Shown here in pieces: positions 53,325 to 62,520 of a stretch of 64,000 nucleotides of DNA (positions are counted from its first letter, which is position 1; each line of letters begins with the position of its first letter). Both the position numbers and the translations under genes were made by a program. The notes under the pieces were generated by a model. The model was not told the DNA's origin. It made no database searches and saw only the letters and a list, made by a program, of their open reading frames with translations. The stretch is from Luteolibacter algae. Lineage in GTDB: Bacteria > Verrucomicrobiota > Verrucomicrobiia > Verrucomicrobiales > Akkermansiaceae. The stretch spans positions 36,147 through 100,146 of the forward strand of contig NZ_JBHUIT010000005.1 of assembly GCF_042683045.1 (NCBI RefSeq). Direction: 5' to 3'.

Positions 53325-54602
53325 ATGCTTCGCCTTTCAACCATTTTCCTGCTCTCCTCCGCTCTGATTCACGCCACGCCCTACGGCGTTTCCATGGATG
53401 AGCCAGTTTCTCCGCTACCGGAGAATATTCCGGTAGTGCGCGGTTTCCCCACCTGGGAAGTTCTCCAGCCGACGGAAAAGACATGGAACCACGCTCCAGC
53501 TGACCGGTTGGTCGCGGATGCCAATCAACGGGGCACGCGGATCGTCGGCAGACTCCACCAGTTGGCACCTTGGTCGACCCCGAAGAATCATCCGCAAGGT
53601 TTCCCGCTACCGGACCTGACTGCGTGGGAAAACTACACATCCTCCGTGGTTGGGCGCTACAATAAGGACATCCTCGACTGGGACGTGCTGGATTCATTCA
53701 ACCTCGGCTCGTTGCAAACGAATACCCCCTTCCATTACGCGCAGTTATTGCAATCGGCTCGCAAAGCAGCACGGAAAGCCAACCCGGAAGCCCGCATCGG
53801 CCTGGTGCTGGCAAATTACGATCTGGCATTTCTGGATTCCACCCTGAGGGATGGAGCTGCGGGAAACTTCGATTACCTCTCCCTTAGCCCATATCATTTC
53901 ACAATCGCGTCCGGAGAGGATTTTCCCACGGTCCTCACAACCGTCCGCAACTTGCTCGAGAGTCATGATCACGACTCCGCCATCCCCATCCATATCACCC
54001 TTTCCGGCAGCAAGGACGAGCTCGCGATCGCCGCCCCGCTGGCTGCTGAGGCGGGATTCGACGAGATTTTTCTCGATATCGATCCCTCACAGCTTTCTGA
54101 AATCCCTGAAAAAACCGCCTCGCAGCTCCCGGCACAACCCTCCCATGGGGATTCAAACACGGTGAGCCTTGTCTTCGGAAAGAAAAACACGGCCCACGGC
54201 CTTTTTCAAATCCAGCCATCGGTGACGCCGTGGGATGAAAAACAGCAGGCTCTGCGGCTTCCGGTCAGCGCCACGCCACCGGTTCTACACGCGGATTTTT
54301 TCTGTGATTCATCGTTTCTCTCTCCGGATACCCGCGAATTGGAGATCACCGTGCTAGCCAAAAGAATCCCTTCGGATTCCGGGCAGTCCAATCCCACAGG
54401 CATCGGCCTGAAATATGAGTCCATCTACGAAATCCGCACCGCCGGCGAGTGGTGGTCCGTCCCGGGAGACAACAAATGGCACTCTCATACCTGGAAAATC
54501 AAGGATGCCAAATTCGTCGGAAAACTCGGTTGGCACTTCCGTCTTGATGCCGCCGGAGCCGGTAACGATGTCCTCCTCAAGGAAGTCCGCGTCTCGAAAT
54601 AA
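53325..54602 (+). CDS. Secreted TIM-barrel glycosidase-like protein lacking the usual acid/base glutamate
   Basis: A 425-residue exported protein with a signal peptide (MLRLSTIFLLSSALIHA). The fold resembles clan GH-A, with early strand VRGFPTWEVLQPTEKTWN and a domain pattern like GH10/GH39/GH42. At the fourth strand, where W-x-x-x-N-E-P is expected, it reads WDVLDSFN (119-126), so the acid/base glutamate is absent. A C-terminal beta-rich domain (about 290-425) may bind carbohydrate. I cannot identify a clear nucleophile, so it may be an inactive binding protein or a divergent enzyme. It follows the ABC permease by 41 bases. Confidence 0.6.
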   Translation: MLRLSTIFLLSSALIHATPYGVSMDEPVSPLPENIPVVRGFPTWEVLQPTEKTWNHAPADRLVADANQRGTRIVGRLHQLAPWSTPKNHPQGFPLPDLTAWENYTSSVVGRYNKDILDWDVLDSFNLGSLQTNTPFHYAQLLQSARKAARKANPEARIGLVLANYDLAFLDSTLRDGAAGNFDYLSLSPYHFTIASGEDFPTVLTTVRNLLESHDHDSAIPIHITLSGSKDELAIAAPLAAEAGFDEIFLDIDPSQLSEIPEKTASQLPAQPSHGDSNTVSLVFGKKNTAHGLFQIQPSVTPWDEKQQALRLPVSATPPVLHADFFCDSSFLSPDTRELEITVLAKRIPSDSGQSNPTGIGLKYESIYEIRTAGEWWSVPGDNKWHSHTWKIKDAKFVGKLGWHFRLDAAGAGNDVLLKEVRVSK

Positions 54603-54689
54603 CACAATTACCTGCCATATCTTCAGTTCTTGAGGAATTTCATGCTTGGAATATCCAGCTATTTTCCCCCATCTTCCCCGCACACGACC

Positions 54690-56480
54690 ATGCCCTGGCT
54701 CCTCCTCATTCTCCCGCTTCTTGCCGCTGCTTCAAACCAGCTGTTTCTTCGCAAACTCGGAATTGCCCACTGGGTCTCCACAGCTTCCGCACTGGCCACG
54801 TTTGTCATCGCGATTCTTTGCCTGGGGAAGGACGAGTCCCATTCATTCCCGTGGGCTACCGTTGGTGATTTTAATATCAATATCGGCCTGACGCTGGATC
54901 AGCTTTCCACAGGAATGATGATCGTCGTTACCGGCGTCGGCCTGCTGGTGCATGTCTTTTCCCTCGCCTACATGAAAGAGGATTCCGCGAAGGCACGCTA
55001 CTTCACGGGCCTGGCTCTCTTCATGTTCTCGATGACAGGCATCGTTCTTTCATCGAACTTTATCATGACCTTCATCTTCTGGGAGCTTGTCGGTCTTAGC
55101 TCCTACCTTCTCATCGGTCACTGGTATCAGAAGGATTCCGCTGCGGATGCGGCCAAAAAGGCTTTCATCACCAACCGCATCGGAGATTTCGGCTTCATGA
55201 TCGGTATTCTTATGCTGTGGCAGATCACCGGCACTTTGTCCTTCGCGGACATGGACATCCCCGCAGGCATCACCACAGGGGTTCTCGGCGCGGCTCTGCT
55301 CTGCATTTTTGCGGGAGCCATGGGCAAATCCGCACAGCTTCCTCTCCACGTCTGGCTGCCGGACGCGATGGAAGGCCCGACTCCTGTCTCCGCCCTCATC
55401 CACGCGGCTACCATGGTCGCGGCCGGTGTCTACATGCTTTTCCGCGTGCAAATCTCCATCGGACCGGAGGCTTTCGATAATTTTTCCGGAACGACAATCG
55501 CATGGATCGGCGGCATCACCTCGTTGGTCGCCGCTCTGATGGCGACCCAGCAGGACGACATCAAAAAAGTCCTCGCTTACTCCACCCTTTCCCAGCTCGG
55601 CTACATGATCATGGCTGTCGGTCTCATGGCTGGTGAGGCGGCGATGTTCCACCTCTTCACCCATGCCTGGTTCAAGGCTCTGCTCTTCCTCGGCTCCGGC
55701 GCGATTATCTACGCCTGCCACCACGAGCAAAACATCTGGAAAATGGGCGGACTTCTCAAGAAAATGCCGATCACTGCGATCACTTTCGCCATCGGCACGG
55801 CAGCCCTTATGGCAGTCCCCTTCACCTCCGGTTTCTTCTCCAAAGAGCAGATTCTCGAAGCCGCCCACGAGCATAACATGGCCTTGTTCTGGATTGCGGC
55901 GGCCGTTGCGGTGCTCACTCCATTCTACATGACCCGTGCGTTTGTCATCACGTTCCTCGGTAAGAACCGCACGAAAGATGCCGAGCACGCCCACGAAGTC
56001 GGCCCGCTGATGTCTGTCCCACTGGTCGCTCTTGCCATTATGGGGCTGATCGCAGGCTTCCCGTTCATCGCTGCCAAGCTTGCTCCCGCCTATCATCAGC
56101 CGGAGCATTTGATCCACATCGGCTTCATTACCTTCCTTTCACTCGGTGCGCTGCTCGTTGGTGTCATCGGCGGCTTCATCCTCTACAATGGGAAAGAAAA
56201 GGATCCGCTCTCAATCCCACTTTTCCGCAACCGCTTCTACATTGATGCGTTCTATGAAAAAGGTGTCGTCAAATACCTCCAGGATGGCTTTGCGGCGATC
56301 ATCCATTTCATTGATGAATTTGTGATCAATGGACTCATCGTCGGTGGTCTCACCCGCCTCGCGGAAACCTTCGGCAGCCTTTTCCGCAAAACCCAATCGG
56401 GGAACCTCCAGGCTTATGCCTTCACACTCGGCCTCGGTGTATTGCTTCTGATCTACTTCACGGTCTTCTACGGCCAGTAA
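54690..56480 (+). CDS. nuoL: NADH-quinone oxidoreductase subunit L
   Basis: NuoL is a proton-pumping membrane subunit of complex I. The 596-residue protein has about 16 helices, and its core is typical: FITNRIGDFGFMIGILML, MGKSAQLPLHVWLPDAMEGP, TPVSALIHAATMVAAGVYML and LAYSTLSQLGYMIMAVGLM. The last is followed by the lateral-helix region and a C-terminal arm (FYEKGVVKYLQDGFA). I chose the ATG at 54690; an upstream frame begins at 54630 but adds a non-family segment. No other nuo genes are in the window, and a strong terminator follows at once, so this copy is monocistronic or the rest of the operon lies elsewhere. Confidence 0.9.
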   Translation: MPWLLLILPLLAAASNQLFLRKLGIAHWVSTASALATFVIAILCLGKDESHSFPWATVGDFNINIGLTLDQLSTGMMIVVTGVGLLVHVFSLAYMKEDSAKARYFTGLALFMFSMTGIVLSSNFIMTFIFWELVGLSSYLLIGHWYQKDSAADAAKKAFITNRIGDFGFMIGILMLWQITGTLSFADMDIPAGITTGVLGAALLCIFAGAMGKSAQLPLHVWLPDAMEGPTPVSALIHAATMVAAGVYMLFRVQISIGPEAFDNFSGTTIAWIGGITSLVAALMATQQDDIKKVLAYSTLSQLGYMIMAVGLMAGEAAMFHLFTHAWFKALLFLGSGAIIYACHHEQNIWKMGGLLKKMPITAITFAIGTAALMAVPFTSGFFSKEQILEAAHEHNMALFWIAAAVAVLTPFYMTRAFVITFLGKNRTKDAEHAHEVGPLMSVPLVALAIMGLIAGFPFIAAKLAPAYHQPEHLIHIGFITFLSLGALLVGVIGGFILYNGKEKDPLSIPLFRNRFYIDAFYEKGVVKYLQDGFAAIIHFIDEFVINGLIVGGLTRLAETFGSLFRKTQSGNLQAYAFTLGLGVLLLIYFTVFYGQ

Positions 56481-56497
56481 AAATCATTATCAAAATG

Positions 56498-56527
56498 AAA
56501 GCCGCGCACTATCGCGCGGCTTTTTTT
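56498..56527 (+). terminator. Rho-independent terminator of nuoL
   Basis: GCCGCGC (56501-56507) pairs with GCGCGGC (56514-56520) with a 6-base loop, followed by a run of seven T. It begins 18 bases after the nuoL stop and separates it from gluQ. Confidence 0.9.
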
Positions 56528-56557
56528 GTGCCCCCGACTCCGCTACAGTTCCGCACG

Positions 56558-57397
56558 ATGAGCAGAATCACACGCTTCGCCCCCAGCCCGACCGGTGAGC
56601 TTCATCTCGGCCACGTGTATGCGGCAAAGGTCGCCAGGGATATGGCGCAACGCGAAAATGGCGGGCAGTTTCTCCTGCGTCAGGAAGATATCGATTCCTC
56701 ACGCGTCAGGCCGGAATACTATCAGAAAATCGAGGCGGATCTCTTGTGGCTCGGGCTGGACTGGGATGGGGAAATCCTGCTTCAGAGCCAACGCTCAACG
56801 GCCTACGAAGCGGCTCTGGAAACCCTCAGAAAACTCGGACTCGTCTACCCGTGCTTTTGCACCCGGCGCGAGATCCAGGAAGAACTCACCCGCATTCATG
56901 GCGCTCCCCACAGCGGAGAGAATACCCCCTACCCCGGGATCTGTCGCCATTTGGATCCGCAACAGACAGCGGAACTCATCGCAAATGGCTCGCCGCATTG
57001 CTGGCGTTTGGATTCCGCAGCGGCGCGTGAGATCCACGGAGAGCTACATTTTCACGATCTCCGTTTCGGGCAAATAAAAGTCGATCCCTCGCTCAATGGA
57101 GACGTGGTGCTTGCTAGGAAAGACATCGGAATCGCCTATCATCTGGCCGTCGTCGTCGATGATGAATTCCAGGCGATCACCCACGTCACCAGAGGCGAGG
57201 ATTTATTATCCGCGACCCATGTTCACCGCCAGCTCCAGGCAATCCTCGGCTACCGGGAACCGGAGTATTTCCACCATCGCCTCGTGCTCGATGAAAACGG
57301 GAAACGCCTTGCGAAACGCGATGCCGCCCGCTCCATCCGCAGCTTGCGGGAAAGCGGCATGTCCGCCCGCGAGGTGATCGGCCTGCTCGGGATTTAG
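56558..57397 (+). CDS. gluQ: Glutamyl-Q tRNA(Asp) synthetase
   Basis: GluQ (YadB) attaches glutamate to queuosine in the anticodon of tRNA-Asp. The 279-residue protein is a truncated GluRS lacking the anticodon-binding domain: it has RFAPSPTGELHLGHVYAA (HIGH-like site), then CFCTRREIQEEL, ITHVTRGEDLLSATHVHRQL and the KMSK-like NGKRLAKRDAA. The length of about 280 residues is typical. The ATG at 56558 is preferred; a more upstream frame starts inside the nuoL terminator. It is followed by a short gap and a GH16 gene. Confidence 0.93.
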   Translation: MSRITRFAPSPTGELHLGHVYAAKVARDMAQRENGGQFLLRQEDIDSSRVRPEYYQKIEADLLWLGLDWDGEILLQSQRSTAYEAALETLRKLGLVYPCFCTRREIQEELTRIHGAPHSGENTPYPGICRHLDPQQTAELIANGSPHCWRLDSAAAREIHGELHFHDLRFGQIKVDPSLNGDVVLARKDIGIAYHLAVVVDDEFQAITHVTRGEDLLSATHVHRQLQAILGYREPEYFHHRLVLDENGKRLAKRDAARSIRSLRESGMSAREVIGLLGI

Positions 57398-57557
57398 CCA
57401 GCCTCCCGCTCGCCTTTATCCCGTTTCCTCGCAGAAATTCGGCAAATAATCCGTCGTGGCGACATATTTCTCTGACAAGAGTCCACCCCACCGAGCGTAT
57501 TTGCCTTTCAAATATCTGCTTACCGAATTCCGGGAGAGGGACTCTATCCAGCCATCT

Positions 57558-58532
57558 ATGAAAATTCCATTATCCAATACCGTCGCCCTCGCCGGCACCT
57601 TCAGCATCCTCGGCACGGTGATCCTTTCCGCAGCAGAAAAGCCCGCCCCCCGGAAGCACGATTACTCGGCCGCCATTGAGCATATTGCAAAACTCCCGGC
57701 ACCTCCGGAAGGCTTCCGCTGGGCGGTAAATCCGGATTTCACCGATGAATTCGAGTCCGGGAAACTGGATACCGGCAAATGGTTTCAGAAAAGTCCATAT
57801 TGGGTGGATGGCCGTCCGCCTGCTACCTTCAAGGCGGAAAACGTCAGCGTGGAAGATGGTAATCTCCGCATTATCAATACCCGCCTGAATCCTACCGAAG
57901 GCAGAGGAGGCAAACCCGGTGACACCTATTCCTACGCGGGTGGTGCGGTCGCCTCCCGCAGCGATCAAGCACTCTACGGCTACTACGAAACCCGTATGAA
58001 AGCCTCACTCAGCACGATGTCTTCCACATTCTGGCTGAAAAATCTACCGAAGGAGGTCACCTACGTCGGTGAAGACGGCAAAATCATTACCGAGCGCCAC
58101 AGACAGGAGCTCGATATCATCGAGACCGTGGGAGCCCCCACCCGTTTCCCCACCTGGAACAGACAGTTCAACGCGAACACCCATTACCAGATCCATTCCA
58201 ATGACATCGAGGCTACTCCAAGCCTCCAGACCCCGGGCCCCAAAGGGGATGAAAAAAGCATTCCGCCAACAGCCGATGATTTCCACACCTACGGTCTCTG
58301 GTGGGTAGATGCGAGGACGCTCCACTTCTACTATGATGGCAAGTTCCTCTTCACGATCAATCCATCCACCGAATACAATACCCAGCCTTTCTCGCGCTCG
58401 ATGTATATGCACCTCGTTACCGAGACCTACGATTGGGAGCCTGGACTGCCAGATGATGAAACGCTCAAGGATCCGGCGAAAAACAGCACCTACTACGATT
58501 GGGTGAGATCCTACATTCTTGTCAGAAAATAG
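57558..58532 (+). CDS. Secreted GH16 glycoside hydrolase
   Basis: GH16 enzymes cleave beta-1,3- or beta-1,4-linked glucans and galactans such as laminarin, agar and carrageenan. The 324-residue protein has a signal peptide and the ExDxxE catalytic motif in QELDIIETVG (E184, D186, E189), preceded by MKASLSTMSSTFWLKN and followed by TADDFHTYGLWWVDARTLHF, both characteristic of the family. The ATG at 57558 gives the signal peptide; the frame is open to GTG 57456. With the sulfatase and second GH16 downstream, sulfated galactan is the likely substrate group, but subfamily assignment needs a profile search. Confidence 0.9.
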   Translation: MKIPLSNTVALAGTFSILGTVILSAAEKPAPRKHDYSAAIEHIAKLPAPPEGFRWAVNPDFTDEFESGKLDTGKWFQKSPYWVDGRPPATFKAENVSVEDGNLRIINTRLNPTEGRGGKPGDTYSYAGGAVASRSDQALYGYYETRMKASLSTMSSTFWLKNLPKEVTYVGEDGKIITERHRQELDIIETVGAPTRFPTWNRQFNANTHYQIHSNDIEATPSLQTPGPKGDEKSIPPTADDFHTYGLWWVDARTLHFYYDGKFLFTINPSTEYNTQPFSRSMYMHLVTETYDWEPGLPDDETLKDPAKNSTYYDWVRSYILVRK

Positions 58533-58589
58533 TTTCATCGTCTCTCGGCTCAAGTCGCTCCGTTTTGCCCGTCACATCATAAACTGCCC

Positions 58590-60356
58590 ATGAAAACCAC
58601 CATCCTGCTCCGCGGGCTTTGCGCCTGCCTGCTCACCCTCCTGACCTTGCCGGTCGCTTCCGCGGCTCAGTCGGATGAAAAGCCGAATGTGGTGTTGATC
58701 CTGATCGATGATCTCGGGCACTACGGGGTTACCGCCTACGGTGCCAACCAAATCGGCCAATACAAAGGCGCCTTCGAGGACCGCACCTTCGCCACGCCGA
58801 ACATCGATCGCATCGCGGCCAACGGGCTGCGCTGTGACAATGCTTTTGCCTACCCGCTCTGCGAGCCGACCCGGATCGCGCTCATGAGCGGACAATACAA
58901 TAGCCGCGATTTCCTCCGGCCGAAGTCCCAGCACGAATCCGAGATCACCTTCGGCGACACGTTCAAAAAGGCGGGTTACGCGACAGGAATTTTCGGAAAA
59001 TGGAAACAGAGCCGCGGCACTGCGGAAGTCCCCGGAAAAAATTATATCACCCGGTTCGGCTGGGATGAGCATTGTTGCTTTGATGTCGTCACCGCAGGCC
59101 AGCGCTACATCAATCCAGATCTTGTGATCAATGGGGAGATCGAAAATTACAAAGGGCGGAAAGATCTCGATCCGGCCACCGGCCGCCGCTGGTATGGCCC
59201 GGACATTTGCAATCGCATGGCTCTCGATTTCATCTCCGCTCACAAGGATGAGCCCTTCTTTCTCTACTACCCGATGATCCTGGTGCACGATGAGCACAAA
59301 CCCACTCCGGATACCGTCCCGCACTCCCTGTTCGATTCCGTGGATGAGAGCATGAAAGTCGATCAACAGGAATTTTTCCCGGACATGATCGCCTACATGG
59401 ACAAGCTCATCGGCAAGGTCGTCGCCAGATTGGAAGCCGAGGGCCTTCTGGAGAACACGCTGCTCATCGTCATAGGCGACAATGGCACCAAGGAAAACTT
59501 CGTCCACATTCTTCCAGATGGCACAAGGTATCCCGGTGGCAAAGGAGCTACACAGGAAAACGGCTTGCACGTGCCGCTGGTGATGTCCTGGCCCGGGAAA
59601 ATCCCGACAGATTCCTCGGGGCAATACCGCGCCTACGATGGCTTGGTCGATGTCACGGATATCTACCCCACCATCAGCGAGGCGGTCGGCGTTCCTCTTC
59701 CTCCCCAGCCAAAGCTGGATGGCATCAGCTTCTGGAAACAAGCCGCAGGTGCTCCGGGCGAAGCCCGCGATGTCATCTACACCTGGTATAACGGCAACCA
59801 CAAAGCGGACGATCTAGCGGACCTCCGTCGCTATGCCTTCAACAAAAACTTCAAACGCTATGCCCCTCATCCCAAGTTCCCCAAAGGCCGTTTCTTCGAT
59901 CTCCGCAAGGATCGCCTTGAGCAAAGCGGCGAAAAATCCGTAAAAATCTCTTACTTCCATACCGAGCACAGCGGGCTGGATCTCGATCAGCTTGATGAGA
60001 CCCAGCGAGCCGCTTACGAAATGCTCGGAGAAGTCATTGATGCCCACGCAATCGTGCCCGTTTCCTCCATCGAAATCACCCAACAGGAACTCCGGCTGAA
60101 GAAAGGCGCAACGGCCCAGCTCGAGCATACGATTTCTCCCGGCAACGCAACCCGCCGGAATGTGATCTGGGAATCGAGCGATTCCTCGGTGGCCACGGTC
60201 GACAAATTCGGTGTTGTCACCGGAAAATCCCCCGGCTCTGCCCGCGTGACGATGTTTTCATGGGATGACGCATCGCCACGCTCCGATGGGAAGGGCCTGA
60301 GCTATCGGCGGGAGGGCTTGAGCGATTCCGTCCTCGTGGAGGTTCTCGAAAAATAG
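58590..60356 (+). CDS. Secreted sulfatase with C-terminal BIG2-like domain
   Basis: A 588-residue family S1 sulfatase. It has a signal peptide, metal-binding ID-D (D40, D41), and the formylglycine motif C-E-P-T-R with C91 in YPLCEPTRIALMSGQ. Core motifs GIFGKWKQSRG and VIGDNGTKENF follow. Residues about 490-588 are an Ig-like BIG2 domain (VPVSSIEITQQELRLKKGAT and VIWESSDSSVATVDKFG), which often mediates surface binding. It sits 57 bases after the first GH16 gene and probably shares its transcript. The sulfated target is not deducible from sequence, but the GH16 neighbours suggest galactans. Confidence 0.9.
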   Translation: MKTTILLRGLCACLLTLLTLPVASAAQSDEKPNVVLILIDDLGHYGVTAYGANQIGQYKGAFEDRTFATPNIDRIAANGLRCDNAFAYPLCEPTRIALMSGQYNSRDFLRPKSQHESEITFGDTFKKAGYATGIFGKWKQSRGTAEVPGKNYITRFGWDEHCCFDVVTAGQRYINPDLVINGEIENYKGRKDLDPATGRRWYGPDICNRMALDFISAHKDEPFFLYYPMILVHDEHKPTPDTVPHSLFDSVDESMKVDQQEFFPDMIAYMDKLIGKVVARLEAEGLLENTLLIVIGDNGTKENFVHILPDGTRYPGGKGATQENGLHVPLVMSWPGKIPTDSSGQYRAYDGLVDVTDIYPTISEAVGVPLPPQPKLDGISFWKQAAGAPGEARDVIYTWYNGNHKADDLADLRRYAFNKNFKRYAPHPKFPKGRFFDLRKDRLEQSGEKSVKISYFHTEHSGLDLDQLDETQRAAYEMLGEVIDAHAIVPVSSIEITQQELRLKKGATAQLEHTISPGNATRRNVIWESSDSSVATVDKFGVVTGKSPGSARVTMFSWDDASPRSDGKGLSYRREGLSDSVLVEVLEK

Positions 60357-60367
60357 CTCCCGCACGC

Positions 60368-60556
60368 TCAATCCCCGGACTTCTTCTTCGGCAGGCTTTT
60401 GCGCTTGGTCGATGCCATCTCGTCAAGCTCCTTCTCGCTCATCGTTTTTTCCATCTGCTTGGACGCACCTTTGAGATCGGACTTCTTCGTTTCTCCTCGC
60501 TTCGCGGAAAGGGCAGCTCCCGCGGCCATCTGTTGTTTCTTTGATTTCGCTTTCAT
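60368..60556 (-). CDS. DUF3008-like small basic protein
   Basis: A 62-residue lysine-rich protein, KQQMAAGAALSAKRGETKKS followed by DLKGASKQMEKTMSEKELDE and ASTKRKSLPKKKSGD. This pattern is that of the DUF3008 family known from other bacteria. The function is unknown. It is transcribed against its neighbours in the gap between the sulfatase and second GH16 gene. About 290 bases upstream (60557-60849) show nothing I can support. Confidence 0.75.
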   Translation of the reverse strand: MKAKSKKQQMAAGAALSAKRGETKKSDLKGASKQMEKTMSEKELDEMASTKRKSLPKKKSGD

Positions 60557-60849
60557 CGTTTCGGTTTTTCCTTGGGTTCAAAAAGTATGATCCAGCCACA
60601 TTCATACCATTCGCCCATCGCAACCCCCGCCATCCCAAGCTCCTGAGAATCAGCAATCCCCACAGCTACAGCCCACAGCAAAAATCTCTCTGGAAATGCA
60701 ATCTGCATTCCACCCACGCTCCGATTGCAAGCTCCTCTCCCGCGCTCGCGATCAATCACACAATCCGATCCGCCATGATTTTTACAAGAATGACCTGGAG
60801 CAACATGATTGGCATCCCTTCCCGTTGCCACTAATCTCGCGCCGAAACC
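60557..60849. other. Intergenic stretch with no supported gene
   Basis: This gap between the DUF3008 gene and the second GH16 gene has overlapping open frames on both strands but none with recognisable domain features. It may carry the promoters of the divergent pair. I see no strong hairpin or repeat. Confidence 0.5.
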
Positions 60850-61815
60850 ATGCGCGTGCCGAACTTTTCCTACACTCTCCCACTCCTCACTTTATCCGCC
60901 TCTGGCCAGCTCTTCGGCGGCGATCTTCTACCGCTTTCCGATCCCGCGAACCAAGGCGGCTGGGTTCTCAATACCGAGCTCAGCGATGAGTTCGATGCGG
61001 AAGCCATCGATGAGGAAAGATGGTTCATCGTCGGAAAATTCAAGGATGGAAAGCCAGTCTACAAGCATCCCGACAAGCCCGGTAAAAAAGTCTGGATCGG
61101 CCGCGCACCATCCCAGTTTTCCGGCAGAAACTACCGGTTGGAAGACGGCATGCTCATGCTCGAGACCCGCTGGGAACCAGATTTCCCTTTCAGCGAAACA
61201 CCCGACAAGCCCTGGGGAAAAGATGGCACCCGGAGCAAGTATGAAAACCTCACCACCGCCTGCTTCATCGGCCGCAAATTCTTCCGATACGGCTATATGG
61301 AAATCCGCAGCAAAGCAGCCGATGCCGAGGTCACCAGCTCTTTCTGGGCCATGGGCGATGGAGTCGAGTTCGATCTCTTCGAGCACTTCGGCGATCACCG
61401 CCAGCCGAACAAGCTCAAGCTAGATCGCGAGCTCTGGTGGTCCATCCACGATTGGGCGAACCTCGGCGGAAAGACCACCTACACGGAGCACCACGATCTC
61501 GGCTTCCGCGTCGCGGATGACTTCCACACCTACGGCATCGATTGGAGCGAGGAAGGCGTGAAATACTATGTAGATGGTAAGCTCTTTACCGAAGCCTCCA
61601 GGGAGAAAATTAATGCCTGGGCGAAAGCCAAAGGTTTCGAAAACGGCTACGTCATCACCTCGCCGATCAGTATCTGGCTCGATCAGGAAACCTTCCCCTG
61701 GCATGGCGTCCCCGAAAGCAAAGCCGATCTAGAGCTAAACAGCCCCGCCGGCAAAAAGGACGATGGAGTCGTGGACTTCGCCATCGACTACGTCCGCATC
61801 TGGCAGAAAAAGTGA
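60850..61815 (+). CDS. Secreted GH16 glycoside hydrolase, second copy
   Basis: A 321-residue GH16 enzyme. It has a signal-like N-terminus (VPNFSYTLPLLTLSASG) and the catalytic ExDxxE in VEFDLFEHFG (E173, D175, E178). Flanking motifs include FFRYGYMEIRSKAADAEVTS and DDFHTYGIDWSEEGVKYYVD. It differs from the first GH16 copy (57,558) in overall sequence, so the two may cut different linkages of the same polymer. The GH16-sulfatase-GH16 row suggests a galactan-use locus; agarose, porphyran or carrageenan are the candidates. The ATG at 60850 is preferred. Confidence 0.9.
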   Translation: MRVPNFSYTLPLLTLSASGQLFGGDLLPLSDPANQGGWVLNTELSDEFDAEAIDEERWFIVGKFKDGKPVYKHPDKPGKKVWIGRAPSQFSGRNYRLEDGMLMLETRWEPDFPFSETPDKPWGKDGTRSKYENLTTACFIGRKFFRYGYMEIRSKAADAEVTSSFWAMGDGVEFDLFEHFGDHRQPNKLKLDRELWWSIHDWANLGGKTTYTEHHDLGFRVADDFHTYGIDWSEEGVKYYVDGKLFTEASREKINAWAKAKGFENGYVITSPISIWLDQETFPWHGVPESKADLELNSPAGKKDDGVVDFAIDYVRIWQKK

Positions 61816-61834
61816 ACCGCGCAATCCAGCGCCT

Positions 61835-62471
61835 TCACACAGACTGATACTTCTTGAAATTCTCCGCCTGCTCGAAGATTTCTTTGTAAACCTCGTCCTT
61901 GTCAGTTGCACGGAGGCATCATGGGTGGAAGCATCCCCGCGTATCGCGCTCTCAAACTCAAACACCACCAAGGGCAGCCCGTTGATGTAGAGAATCCCAT
62001 CCGGGATGCGCTTCTCGTAGCCGATGATCTCCAGCTGATTGACGATCTTGAAGAGGTTGTTGCCAGAGCCGTAGGTCGCTGTGTTTTCCGCAACGATAGA
62101 GGGCACCTCGCCGGGATTTGGTCCCCGAAACGCGACCAGCTCCGAGTAATCGATCAACTGGATATACAGATCCTTCTAGGATCAATCCTCCCGCTTCAGC
62201 AGAAAACCATCCGAGACCAGTTTCATGATCTTCTTGTTGCTCTCGTAAAGATTCGCAGCGGAGTAGGCTTCGAGCTGCTTGATCACCGCCTCGATCTCCT
62301 GCGGCGTGATGAAATCCGCCACATACTGCTTCGCTAGGAATGCCGGAGATCTTCCTTGATCAAAACCTCCTGCAGCCGCCGCGCTATCGCCTCCCCCAAC
62401 ACATGCGGGTAGCCCTCGGCTGCTAACAGTTCGATGATCGCTGTTTCGAGTTGGGCTTCGGTGAATTTCAT
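61835..62471 (-). pseudogene. hsdR: hsdR remnant: N- and C-terminal ends of a type I restriction enzyme R subunit
   Basis: Three pieces, read on the minus strand, belong to one HsdR gene. MKFTEAQLETAIIELLAAEG starts at 62471 and runs to a stop after DLRHS. Then, in a different frame, FLAKQYVADFITPQEIEAVI continues to LLKRED, a TGA, a serine codon and a TAG, then KDLYIQLIDYSE, NQLEIIGYEKRIPDGILYIN and the HDASVQL region. Finally, in another frame, DKDEVYKEIFEQAENFKKYQ ends at 61835, matching the known HsdR C-terminus. The two stops correspond to CGA and CAG codons changed by C-to-T. About 800 residues are missing between the ends. The gene is dead, and no hsdM or hsdS gene remains. Confidence 0.85.
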
Positions 62472-62520
62472 TCGTGCATTCCGTCAAATTACAATAAATA
62501 GGGGATCAATCTATCTCTCC

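Noticed and set aside
55050..56117. Minus-strand open frame (355 codons) opposite nuoL
   Set aside because: Rich in Asp/Glu/His/Arg from the complement of hydrophobic codons, with no family pattern; a shadow of nuoL.
58572..59801. Minus-strand open frame (409 codons) opposite the BIG2 sulfatase
   Set aside because: No domain features and fully antisense to a confident sulfatase.
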